DNA from: Micromonospora solifontis
GTDB taxonomy: Bacteria; Actinomycetota; Actinomycetes; Mycobacteriales; Micromonosporaceae
Assembly (NCBI RefSeq): GCF_003725545.1
Contig: NZ_RJLN01000001.1
Coordinates: 1-64,000, forward strand
Length of the DNA: 64,000 nt
Reading direction: 5' to 3'
The position numbers and the translations under genes were made by a program. How positions within the stretch are numbered: the first letter of the stretch is position 1; each line of letters opens with the position of its first letter. This document shows positions 8,184 through 15,133 of the stretch, piece after piece. Under the pieces are notes generated by a model, which was given only the letters and a program-made list of their open reading frames with translations, made no database searches and was not told the DNA's origin.

Positions 8184-8627
8184 ATGAAGTACACCGCCAG
8201 ATGCGTACGCTCGGGCGCTTGGTGGGCGATCAGCGTGCCGGAGATCGAGGGCGTGTTCTCTCAGGCTCGTCGCCTCGACCAGGTTGAAGGCATGGCACGT
8301 GAAGCCATCGCCCTCATGCTCGACGTGGACCCGCAGAGCTTCGACGTCGAGGTGCAGCCCGACCTGCCACAAGAGGTGACTCGCGCCCGCAAGGCGCGCA
8401 GCGCTCTGCGCAAGGCCGAAGAGTCCGCCGAGGAGGCGACCGTCACCGCCGCGCGTGCACTACTCGCAAAGGGCTACACAGTCCGCGACGCAGGCGCGCT
8501 ACTTGGCATCTCCCCGCAGCGCGTGTCGCAGCTAGCACCGAAGAAGGCTGTGGCTGGTGATGCCGCCGGAATCAGCAAGGGCGGCAACGCCAGGCTCAGG
8601 CAAGAGCAGGAGAGCGCTGCCGCTTGA
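8184..8627 (+). CDS. hicB: HicB-family antitoxin with C-terminal helix-turn-helix
   Basis: A 147-residue protein, second gene of the toxin-antitoxin pair. Residues 1-62 (MKYTARCVRSGAWWAISVPE onward) fit the partial RNase H fold of HicB, which covers the toxin. Residues about 85-118 contain a helix-turn-helix (YTVRDAGALLGISPQRVSQL), typical of HicB proteins that bind their own promoter. A strong site (AGGGGGG, 8171-8178) precedes the ATG at 8184. The start codon of a displaced xpb fragment's open frame overlaps the 3' end, but the xpb homology begins only at 8632, just behind the hicB stop. Confidence 0.8.
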   Translation: MKYTARCVRSGAWWAISVPEIEGVFSQARRLDQVEGMAREAIALMLDVDPQSFDVEVQPDLPQEVTRARKARSALRKAEESAEEATVTAARALLAKGYTVRDAGALLGISPQRVSQLAPKKAVAGDAAGISKGGNARLRQEQESAAA

Positions 8628-8631
8628 CAGG

Positions 8632-8885
8632 ACCTCGCGGCGCGGCGGCGCGTTCACCCACCTGGACCTGTTCGGCGCCCGCGACTGGGGCCTGGTCATC
8701 TACGACGAGGTGCACCTGCTGCCCGCGCCGATCTTCCGGTTCACCGCGGACCTCCAGGCCCGCCGCCGGCTCGGCCTCACCGCGACCCTGGTACGCGAGG
8801 ACGGCCGGGAGGGCGACGTGTTCAGCCTGATCGGCCCGAAGCGGTACCACGCGCCGTGGAAGGACATCGAGCAGCAGGGCTGGAT
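8632..8885 (+). pseudogene. Displaced internal copy of the xpb helicase core
   Basis: These 254 bp repeat bases 6902-7155 of xpb in the same orientation, offset by exactly 1,730 bp. The only difference seen is base 8848 (C) against 7118 (G), which changes Asp to His. The copy encodes about residues 286-370 of the helicase, including the DEVH box and motif III, but has no start, no Walker A and no domain 2. Homology breaks sharply after TGGAT on the right. It cannot be a functional helicase. The near identity points to a recent event or ongoing gene conversion. Confidence 0.93.
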
Positions 8886-9432
8886 TGTGGCTCCCTTGCC
8901 AACACGAGCACGCCCAGCGGTTGTAGCGGTTCCCAATCTGCCATATGGCTCACCGTCGACCCACTCTCCCAGGGAGCCGGCCCCGCCCGGCCCGCCACCA
9001 TGCGGACCTTGACACTGGTTCGGACAGTGGCGGGCCGGGCGACGGCTGCCCGGCTTACCTGGGTCGATGGTCGTTTTGCAGCCCTCCAAGCACCCCGCGA
9101 TCCGCGCCAGCCGTCAGACCCGCAGGCCTGGCGGCCGGAGAGCGAGAGCAGCCGATGCAACTCTCGCGCGGCCGCGTGCTGCCTTCAAGGGACCCTTCAA
9201 AGGTGCACGGAGGGCTTAAGGGGCGTTCTTGTGGGCGTCGTCCGCCGACCGGGCATGACCCGAGTTCGAGCCCGGCTCCACGCCCCGAAGTTGACCTATT
9301 GTCCTAGCCGATAAGCGCACGTGCCTCAGCGCCTACTACCGCTCGGCGCGCTGGCCAGATCAGAAGCTCGCGGCCCCGAAGGCGCGGAATCCCGAGCGGA
9401 CTGCGGATCAGGTCACCAACGGTCCAGTCAGG
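8886..9432. other. Gene-free stretch with long inverted repeats
   Basis: No convincing protein frame. A 15-bp perfect inverted repeat lies at 8984-8998 and 9027-9041 (core GCCCGGCCCGCCAC / GTGGCGGGCCGGGC, 28-nt loop). A second nested structure lies at 9220-9286: outer arms GGGGCGT/ACGCCCC, inner arms CCGGGC/GCCCGG around a TTCGA loop; it resembles a tRNA end but has no T-stem or anticodon arm. This looks like decayed mobile or regulatory DNA. Confidence 0.5.
8984..9041. repeat. 15-bp inverted repeat, possible terminator
   Basis: Arms at 8984-8998 and 9027-9041 pair perfectly; the 28-nt spacer is long for an intrinsic terminator and there is no T-run. It could be a transposon or recombination end, or a hairpin that ends read-through from hicA-hicB. 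Confidence 0.5.
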
Positions 9433-9660
9433 TCACCGCTGAGTGGGCTCCGCGACGAAGACGCCGCGACCCGGGCGGCCGACCAGCACACCCTGCTCCC
9501 GCAGCGTCGCCACCGCCCGGTGGATCGTCGACACCGACACGTCGTAGTGGTCGGACAGCTGCTGGGTAGACGGAATTTGCGACCCGGGCAGGAACTCGCC
9601 CTCCTCGATCCGTCTCAGCAGATCGTTGATCAACTCACGCATGGTCGGCGGAATCGGCAC
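9433..9660 (-). CDS. Minimal GntR-family winged-helix regulator
   Basis: A 75-residue protein that is little more than the GntR DNA-binding domain: IPPTMRELINDLLRRI, then LPGSQIPSTQQLSDHYDVS (recognition helix region) and TIHRAVATLREQGVLVGRPG with the beta-wing at the end (GRGVFVAEP). No effector domain follows. The GTG at 9660 is preferred because AAGGGG lies 7 bases before it; an ATG at 9642 is possible. The open frame extends far upstream without homology. It is divergent from the DivIVA-domain gene at 9992, which it may regulate; the 331-bp gap has several AGGTGA/AGGTAA-like repeats. Confidence 0.8.
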   Translation of the reverse strand: MPIPPTMRELINDLLRRIEEGEFLPGSQIPSTQQLSDHYDVSVSTIHRAVATLREQGVLVGRPGRGVFVAEPTQR

Positions 9661-9991
9661 GTGGAGGCCCCTTGCAGTCGGTTGGCCCTCCCAGTATCGA
9701 GCAACAGGTGAAACAGCGGCAACAACTGACGTAGGAGCAGCAGGCAGGAGCGACAGCCAGATTCGACAGGTAAGAGAGCGTTGCCAGAGGTGAGAGGTGT
9801 CGGTAGCGTCGCTCTCGGTGATGCGGTGCTGCTGCGGTCGGTTGGCGCCTCTCGTACCGGTCTCGCATCGCCGTCGAGACCTCACACCCTCCGCGCTCCC
9901 CGGTGCGGCGGGGCGGCCTCTGCCGATCGCAAGCGGCGGAGGCCGCCCCTCTCCCACCGAATCCGCGGCCTCCACGAAGGGCGGTCACCTC
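9661..9991. promoter_or_regulatory. Divergent regulatory region with hairpin and AGGTRA-like repeats
   Basis: Between the GntR gene and the DivIVA-domain gene. Repeats ACAGGTGAAAC (about 9706), ACAGGTAAGAG (about 9767) and AGAGGTGAGAGG (about 9787) could be binding sites. An 11-bp perfect inverted repeat (GGGGCGGCCTC 9910-9920, GAGGCCGCCCC 9939-9949) lies in the probable leader of the downstream gene, where it could attenuate transcription. Confidence 0.4.
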
Positions 9992-10288
9992 GTGCGCAAC
10001 CTGCTCCGCCGGCTGACCCGCCGGCCCCACGATCCCCATCCAACGGCGATGAACCAGACGCCGATGAACCGCACCCCGCTCCACCCCTGGCAGGTGCGGG
10101 ATCGCTGCTTCAACGTCCGCCGACGCGGCCTCGACCCGGTCGAGATCCGCACGTTCCTGCATCGGGTGGCCGACGAGTTAGCCGTCGCGCAGACCGCCCT
10201 GGTCGCGGTCCAGGAGGAGAACGTCCGCATCAAGAACGCCCTGCGTGCCTGGCAGAGCGCGCAGGCGGCGAACCGCCGCTACCGATGA
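9992..10288 (+). CDS. Short DivIVA-domain protein
   Basis: A 98-residue protein. After a basic N-terminus (VRNLLRRLTRRPHDPHP), residues about 34-85 match the DivIVA N-terminal domain: FNVRRRGLDPVEIRTFLHRV and a coiled-coil heptad pattern (VADELAVAQTALVAVQEENV). It lacks the long C-terminal coiled coil of true DivIVA/Wag31, so it is unlikely to organise the cell pole by itself. GTG at 9992 has a GAAGGG site; an internal ATG at 10049 is possible. Its stop overlaps the start of the next gene by ATGA, so the two are translationally coupled. Confidence 0.75.
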   Translation: MRNLLRRLTRRPHDPHPTAMNQTPMNRTPLHPWQVRDRCFNVRRRGLDPVEIRTFLHRVADELAVAQTALVAVQEENVRIKNALRAWQSAQAANRRYR

Positions 10289-10551
10289 CGGACCGCTGGG
10301 TGATCCACCTGCCGGTGACCGCGCCCGACCTGCACCGCGCCCGGATCTTCGCGCGTACCGCCGCCCGGGTGTTGGCCCAGCTCAGCGCCCGGGTGGAGCC
10401 GGGCGGCGTGACCGTGTCGGCGGAGGACGAGCAGTGCGTACGCCATTGGGTCTTCTGCGACCGGCCGCTGCCCGGCGGCGGGCGGTGCGCACTGCCGGTG
10501 GATCACACGACGGCCTGCGCGCGCCGCGCGCCCTGGCTCGGCCGCCGCTGA
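10285..10551 (+). CDS. Conserved-looking hypothetical protein, coupled to DivIVA-domain gene
   Basis: An 88-residue protein starting MTDRWVIHLPVTAPDLHRAR. It has one amphipathic helix in the first half (RIFARTAARVLAQLSARVEP) and two Cys residues in each half of a C-terminal segment (CVRHWVFC, GGGRCALPVDHTTAC) that could bind a metal. No family is recognised. The ATG overlaps the DivIVA-domain stop codon (ATGA), so both proteins are made from one message and may act together. Confidence 0.65.
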   Translation: MTDRWVIHLPVTAPDLHRARIFARTAARVLAQLSARVEPGGVTVSAEDEQCVRHWVFCDRPLPGGGRCALPVDHTTACARRAPWLGRR

Positions 10552-10654
10552 GGGCGACCCGGTCGGCGCTGCCGAATGCCCTCCGCCCTGTCGGGTAGGC
10601 GGTGGAGGCATGCGAGCCGCGAAGGGCCGACGTACAGAGAAGAGAGGCCACGCG

Positions 10655-10780
10655 ATGAAGGACAGAATCCTCACCCCGCTGAAAAAGAGGGCAAAAGCCA
10701 TCATGGTACGCCGGAGACGCGGTGACGCCGTGATCACCAAGCCGAGCCGTTCCACCCGGCCGGGCCGCCTCTACCAGTGA
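10655..10780 (+). CDS. Small basic protein (41 residues), unknown
   Basis: ATG at 10655 follows a good site (AGAGAGG, 8 bases away). The product MKDRILTPLKKRAKAIMVRR and onward is 41 residues, very rich in Lys and Arg (about 15 of 41), with no Cys. Clear ribosome-binding site and clean stop (10778-10780) argue for a real small gene. It lies 103 bp behind the 88-residue gene on the same strand and may be part of the cassette. Function unknown; nucleic-acid or membrane binding would fit the charge. Confidence 0.5.
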   Translation: MKDRILTPLKKRAKAIMVRRRRGDAVITKPSRSTRPGRLYQ

Positions 10781-10799
10781 GGCGACCCGCCAAGCGCCC

Positions 10800-11672
10800 T
10801 CAGTCGGGCGACGTGCCGCGGTGCAGGTACCGGGCGCGGCGGCCGGCGTCGCGGAACCCGAGCCGCCGGTACAGACCGGCGGCCGGGTTGTCGTCGTTGA
10901 CGCAGAGCCACGCCTCCCGAGCGCCGCCGGCGGCGAGACCGCGCAGCGCGCCGCCCATCAGGTACGCGCCGACCCGCCGCCCCCGCCAGCCGGGGACGAC
11001 GCCCACCTGGTCGATCCAGTTGTCGATGACGTTGACGAACCCCACGGCGCTGCCGTCGGCGCCTCGGGCGATCATGGACAGGTCCGGCCGGTACCCGTCG
11101 TCGTCGCGCAGCTCACCGAGCCAGTCCTCGGCGGATGGCTCGACGAAGCCGGGCCGGTCGGCGAACGACGCGCGGTAGGTCTCGAACAGCTCGGCGTCGA
11201 GCGTCACCGGCTCGGTGCGGACGCCGTCCGGCGGCGCGACCTCCGGCATGGTGGTGAGGGCGTGCCGGAGCACCCACTCGGTGAAGGTCCGCTCGAAGCC
11301 ACGCGCCGTGAACAGCGGGTCCGCTTCCGGGGTCCAGGTCTCGGTGGTCAGCAGCAGGTCGGCGTCGCCGGCCTGCTCCTCCGCCCAGCTCAGCAGCCGC
11401 CCGCCGAGGCCCCGCCCGCGCCAGGCCGGATGCACCAGGCCGGTGCCGGTGGCCGGCTGCCGGTCGCTGCCCACACTCACGGCCGCGACCAGGCGGCCGT
11501 CGTGCCAGGCGCCGAGGGTACGGGTCTGGAGCAGCCGCGCCCGCAGCAGCGGCGCTGTGGTGAACAGCGGCAGCCCGCCGTCGACGGCGAGGCACGCCTC
11601 GGCCAGCCCGGTCAGCTCCGCGAGGTGCTCCTCGCCGAACTCTCTCCAGACCAGCGCATCCACCGTCACCAT
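10800..11672 (-). CDS. Tandem GNAT acetyltransferase
   Basis: A 290-residue protein with two GCN5-related N-acetyltransferase domains. Domain 1 (about 1-145) has the acetyl-CoA loop HPAWRGRGLGGRLLSWAEE; domain 2 (about 150-290) has VVPGWRGRRVGAYLMGGALR and the C-terminal NPAAGLYRRLGFR. Two-domain architecture recalls mycothiol synthase MshD, but the blocks differ, so the substrate is not assigned. ATG at 11672 is preceded by AGAGGA; the open frame extends further without homology. It is convergent with the small basic gene. Confidence 0.8.
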   Translation of the reverse strand: MVTVDALVWREFGEEHLAELTGLAEACLAVDGGLPLFTTAPLLRARLLQTRTLGAWHDGRLVAAVSVGSDRQPATGTGLVHPAWRGRGLGGRLLSWAEEQAGDADLLLTTETWTPEADPLFTARGFERTFTEWVLRHALTTMPEVAPPDGVRTEPVTLDAELFETYRASFADRPGFVEPSAEDWLGELRDDDGYRPDLSMIARGADGSAVGFVNVIDNWIDQVGVVPGWRGRRVGAYLMGGALRGLAAGGAREAWLCVNDDNPAAGLYRRLGFRDAGRRARYLHRGTSPD

Positions 11673-11871
11673 GATCCTCTGCCCTTCCCTGCCGCCGCCC
11701 CGGGTCGTCGGCGCCGATCGGCAGTAGGCCCGCCAGCCGCTCCCACTGTCAACGGATTTCGAGGCGTAGCGTGCGGCGGTGCTCGGCCGCATCGCACGCT
11801 GGTCGAGACGACACCTGAGACCGACGGGGTCCGGCGACCGGCGCGGTAGGCCGCAGCCGTTGTCGAACGTG

Positions 11872-12627
11872 TCAGAGCACCCGGGTGACCTGCTCGGCGG
11901 CGACCCGGGCGTCGGTCGTGGCGCGGTCGAGGTTGGCGCAGATGACCACCGACGCGCCGGCCGCGAGCGGGGCGAGCAGCCACTTCAACGGCTGCTCGTG
12001 CTCGGCCGCGTCAACCAGCAGCTTGTCCCCGGCCCGCAGCTCGAGCTGCTCGGCGATCTCCGCGGCGAGCCGCCGCCACGCGCCGTAGCTGGTGCCGTCC
12101 GGGGTGGCCGGGTCGCCCGGGTGGACGGCGGCGTAGTCGGGTGGGGTGGTGGGGTGCCGACGCACCTCGGCGGACCAGTCGAGCCAGCCCACCGGCACCT
12201 CGGCGAGCGGCCCCGGCCCGGTGCCGACGAGGTAGCGGTGCGCCCCCTCGGGTACGTCCTCCAGCCAGTCGTCGAGCCGTTCCGGGGTCACGAACACCGC
12301 GTCGTACGGCCGGTCGCCGCCCGGTTCAAGCACCGGCAGCCCCGCGGTGGCCCGGGGCCGGAACGACACGGACATCCCCACCGACCAGGCGCCGACGAGG
12401 ATCGCCGCGGTACGCCAGTGCGGCGGCAGCAGCACCGCGACCCGGCTGCCGGGGCCGAGCCCGCAGCCGTCCCGCAGCAGCGCCGCGCTCCGCGCCGCCC
12501 ACCCGCCGAGCTGCTGCGCGGTCAGCGCGGTGCGCTCCCCGGTCGCGTCGTCGTAGTAGACGAGCAGCGGAAGGTCGGCCGCGCGTGGCGCGTCGGCCGG
12601 AACGGTTACGGGCGTGTGGACAGCCAT
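11872..12627 (-). CDS. TIGR03089 family protein (AMP-ligase-like fragment)
   Basis: A 251-residue actinobacterial protein resembling the N-terminal half of acyl-adenylate-forming enzymes: TALTAQQLGGWAARSAALLR, then GPGSRVAVLLPPHWRTAAIL and VGAWSVGMSVSF. The adenylation core motifs (TSGTTG and onward) are absent, as is usual for TIGR03089, so it probably does not catalyse adenylation. Function is unknown in the family. The gene is divergent from the DUF4267 gene, with two palindromic operators between them that could affect both. Confidence 0.8.
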   Translation of the reverse strand: MAVHTPVTVPADAPRAADLPLLVYYDDATGERTALTAQQLGGWAARSAALLRDGCGLGPGSRVAVLLPPHWRTAAILVGAWSVGMSVSFRPRATAGLPVLEPGGDRPYDAVFVTPERLDDWLEDVPEGAHRYLVGTGPGPLAEVPVGWLDWSAEVRRHPTTPPDYAAVHPGDPATPDGTSYGAWRRLAAEIAEQLELRAGDKLLVDAAEHEQPLKWLLAPLAAGASVVICANLDRATTDARVAAEQVTRVL

Positions 12628-12743
12628 CGGGCGCTCCTCCCTGCCGGTCCGCCCACCCTAACGATCCAGCGTCAGCGGCAGAATCGGTCCACCAGGAGCG
12701 CCAACCGCCGCTCGTGCTCCTTCCGCCGCAGTCGGCCATTCCT

Positions 12744-12806
12744 CTAGCACTGCTAGCTAATCTACCGTCGCCCCGCTAGCCTCGCTCTTGCCTCTAGCAC
12801 TGCTAG
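12744..12806. promoter_or_regulatory. Twin palindromic operators before DUF4267
   Basis: CTAGCACTGCTAG, a perfect 6+1+6 palindrome, occurs at 12744-12756 and again at 12794-12806, each within the same 17-base context (CCTCTAGCACTGCTAGC). Centres are 50 bp apart, about five helical turns, with a further GCTAG half-site near 12775. This is the form of a TetR-type binding site. No TetR gene lies next to it, so the repressor must be encoded elsewhere (inference). Confidence 0.75.
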
Positions 12807-12821
12807 CTTTCGGAGCCGGAC

Positions 12822-13193
12822 ATGCTCAGCGCCATCGCCTACGGGCTCGCCGTCGTCCTCAGCCTCTTCTGCGTCTTCATCGGCGCCCGGTTCCTTCTCG
12901 CGCCTCAGGCCTCGGCCGCCGGCTACGGCGTCCCGGCCAAACCGGACGGGGACTCGGCCTACCTCACGATCAAGGGCCTGCGCGACCTCAGCTACGGCCT
13001 GCTCGGCCTCGCCCTGATCGCCTTCACCAGCGCCGACGCGGTCGCCTGGTACATGCTGGTCGTCGCACTCAACCCGCTGGGAGACACCCTCATCGTGCTC
13101 CGGCACGGCGGCACGATGGCCGTCGCCTTCGGCATCCACTTCGCCACCGCCGTGGTCATCCTGCTCGACGCCGCCCTGCTGTTCGCCCTTTAG
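12822..13193 (+). CDS. DUF4267 small membrane protein
   Basis: A 123-residue integral membrane protein with four hydrophobic segments: about 1-25 (LSAIAYGLAVVLSLFCVFIG), 48-70, 74-92 and 100-122. The sequence fits DUF4267, small membrane proteins often found next to TetR regulators. Its substrate or activity is unknown. It is preceded by two identical palindromes (12744 and 12794), suggesting tight repression. It converges with the LigD polymerase gene, 6 bp apart. Confidence 0.78.
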   Translation: MLSAIAYGLAVVLSLFCVFIGARFLLAPQASAAGYGVPAKPDGDSAYLTIKGLRDLSYGLLGLALIAFTSADAVAWYMLVVALNPLGDTLIVLRHGGTMAVAFGIHFATAVVILLDAALLFAL

Positions 13194-13199
13194 TCCCTC

Positions 13200-14117
13200 C
13201 TACGAAACAGCCGGCAGTTCCGGGCCGCCGTCGAGCAGGGGGGCCAGCAGGTCGCCCTGCCTCGCCACCCGCTTGAGCACCTCGTCGGCCGTGTACGGGC
13301 GGGTCGACGGCCGCTTCCCGGCCGCGCCGGCGGACACCTCGTCCCAGGTCAGCGGGGTGGACACCGACGGCACCGCCTGGGCGCGCAGCGAGTACGGCGC
13401 CACCGTCGTCTTCGCCGCGTTGTTCTGACTCCAGTCGATGAAGACCTTGCCCGGGCGCAGGTTCTTGGCCATCTTCGACACGATCAGCTTCGGGTGCGCC
13501 TGCTCCAACTCCTGGGCGATCCGCTTCGCGTAGGCCGACACGTCATCGGAGGACTGCGTGCCGGCGATCGGGCAGCACAGCTGCATGCCCTTCTTGCCCG
13601 ACGTCTTCGGGTAGCTGTCGATCCCGTCGGAAGCGAGCCGGTCCCGCATCAGCAGCGCCACCTGGCAGCACTGCTTCAGCGCCGCCGGCGCGCCCGGGTC
13701 CAGGTCGACCACCATCATGTCCGGGTGCTCGCCGATCTTCCACTGCGGCGTGTGCAGCTCCAGGGCGGCGAGGTTGGCCAGCCAGACCAGCGTGGGCAGG
13801 TCGTCGCAGACCACGTAGTCGATGGTCTCCCGCCCCTTGCTCGACCCGGGCGCGGGCAGGTTCTCGGTGCGTACCCACTCCGGGGTCGCGGCCGGGGCGT
13901 TCTTCTCGAAGAACGACCCGCCGTCGACGCCGTTGGGGAAGCGGATCCGGGTGAGCGCCCGGTCCCCCAGGTGCGGCAGCAGCACCGGGGCGATCCGGGT
14001 GTAGTAGTCGATCACCTCGCCCTTGGTGAAACCGGCCTTGGGATAGAGCACCTTGTCCAGGTTGGACAGCTCCAGCGCGCGCCCCTCGACGTCCACCTTC
14101 AGCCGCTCAGCCGGCAT
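13200..14117 (-). CDS. ligD: LigD-type primase/polymerase (NHEJ polymerase domain)
   Basis: A 305-residue stand-alone archaeo-eukaryotic primase-fold polymerase as in LigD. Conserved blocks: LSNLDKVLYPKAGFTKGEVI (residues 17-36), RFPNGVDG, and the catalytic acidic motif MVVDLDPG (about 134-141), YPKTSGKKGMQL (about 168-179) and VFIDWSQN (about 226-233). In NHEJ it fills gaps with ribonucleotides. Here it is separate from the ligase, which lies directly upstream and overlaps it by 11 bp, so both are one transcript. Ku is divergent from them. No phosphoesterase domain is seen in the window. Confidence 0.92.
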   Translation of the reverse strand: MPAERLKVDVEGRALELSNLDKVLYPKAGFTKGEVIDYYTRIAPVLLPHLGDRALTRIRFPNGVDGGSFFEKNAPAATPEWVRTENLPAPGSSKGRETIDYVVCDDLPTLVWLANLAALELHTPQWKIGEHPDMMVVDLDPGAPAALKQCCQVALLMRDRLASDGIDSYPKTSGKKGMQLCCPIAGTQSSDDVSAYAKRIAQELEQAHPKLIVSKMAKNLRPGKVFIDWSQNNAAKTTVAPYSLRAQAVPSVSTPLTWDEVSAGAAGKRPSTRPYTADEVLKRVARQGDLLAPLLDGGPELPAVS

Positions 14118-15096
14118 CGTCGACCTCCTCGGCGGGTTTGTCGGGGCGCAGCCGCAGGATCCGCGGGAAGCGCAGCCGCCCGTCCGGGGTGCGCTGGCCG
14201 TACTTCACCTCCACCACGATCCGGGGAGTTACCCAGATCGCGCCCCGGGCATCCTCGCGCGGCACGTCCCCGGCGAACGGCGACCCACCGCTGCGCAGCG
14301 GTTCCAGTTCGCGCAGCAGCTCGCGCTCCAGCGCCGCGCCGATCCCGCCGCCGACCCGGCCCCGGTAGGTGAGCCGCCCGTCCGGCCGGGGCACCCCGAC
14401 CAGCAGGCCACCGATCTTCCGCGCGCCGGGCCGCCAGCCGCCCACCACGAAGTCGCCGGTCACCTCCAGCTTGACCTTCACCCAGTCGGGCGAGCGCACC
14501 CCGGGCCGGTAGGCCGAGTCGACCCGCTTGGCCATCACCCCCTCCAGGCCGTGTTCGCCGGCCGCCTCGTAGGTCGCCGGGCCATCGGGGAACGCGGGCG
14601 GCACCGCCCACCGGGCGGCGCCGAGCCCGAGCGACTCCAGCGCCGCCCGCCGCTCGCGGTAGGGCCGTCCGGTGAGGTCCTCGCCGTGCAGCCGGAGCAG
14701 GTCGAAGATCATGTACGTGACCGGCATGGTCGCCGCCAGCCGGGCCGCCTTCGCCGCGTTCCGCACGTGCATCCGCTCCGCGAGGGCGGTGAACGAGGGC
14801 TGGCCGACCTCGTTGAACAGCACCACCTCGCCGTCGAGCAGGGCGTCGTCGACCTGCTCGGCCAGGGTGATCAGTTCCGGGTACGCGACGGTGATGTCCA
14901 CGCCCGAACGGGCGTACAGATGCTGGCGGTGACCGACGATGTCGGCGAGCGCCCGGACCCCGTCCCACTTGAACTCGTACGCCCAGCCGGCACCGGCCGG
15001 GAGCGGCCCGGTCATCGCGAGCATCGGCTTCAGCGGCGCGCCGGGCACCTCCTGACTGTAGTTGCACGCGGAAGAGCGTGCAGGTCGTTCGATCAT
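14107..15096 (-). CDS. ATP-dependent DNA ligase (NHEJ, LigD/LigC-type)
   Basis: A 329-residue ATP-dependent ligase. The adenylated lysine is in YEFKWDGVRA (motif I, about residues 41-50); other nucleotidyltransferase motifs are DGEVV (about 93-97), YMIFDLLRL, LEGVMAKR (motif IV) and DWVKVKLE (motif V). An OB-fold follows (about 215-329). It seals double-strand breaks with the polymerase and Ku genes next to it. The ATG at 15096 leaves only 37 bp to the Ku start, so the true start may lie further in (for example GTG at 15048); the region before YEFKWDG is not conserved. Confidence 0.92.
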   Translation of the reverse strand: MIERPARSSACNYSQEVPGAPLKPMLAMTGPLPAGAGWAYEFKWDGVRALADIVGHRQHLYARSGVDITVAYPELITLAEQVDDALLDGEVVLFNEVGQPSFTALAERMHVRNAAKAARLAATMPVTYMIFDLLRLHGEDLTGRPYRERRAALESLGLGAARWAVPPAFPDGPATYEAAGEHGLEGVMAKRVDSAYRPGVRSPDWVKVKLEVTGDFVVGGWRPGARKIGGLLVGVPRPDGRLTYRGRVGGGIGAALERELLRELEPLRSGGSPFAGDVPREDARGAIWVTPRIVVEVKYGQRTPDGRLRFPRILRLRPDKPAEEVDDAG

Positions 15097-15133
15097 TTGC
15101 GATTCTGGTCAGAACCGGGGAGAGGAGCGCGGG

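Noticed and set aside
8557..9012. 151-residue frame containing the xpb copy as an own gene
   Set aside because: Starts inside hicB in another frame and leaves xpb homology abruptly; only the 254-bp segment is meaningful.
9220..9286. tRNA-like structure (GGGGCGT/ACGCCCC arms, TTCGA loop)
   Set aside because: No T-stem, D-arm or anticodon arm pairs; total length 67 nt; inner arms CCGGGC/GCCCGG make a different fold.
10800..11672. Mycothiol synthase MshD
   Set aside because: Tandem GNAT layout fits, but the conserved MshD C-terminal blocks are not clearly present; kept as general GNAT.
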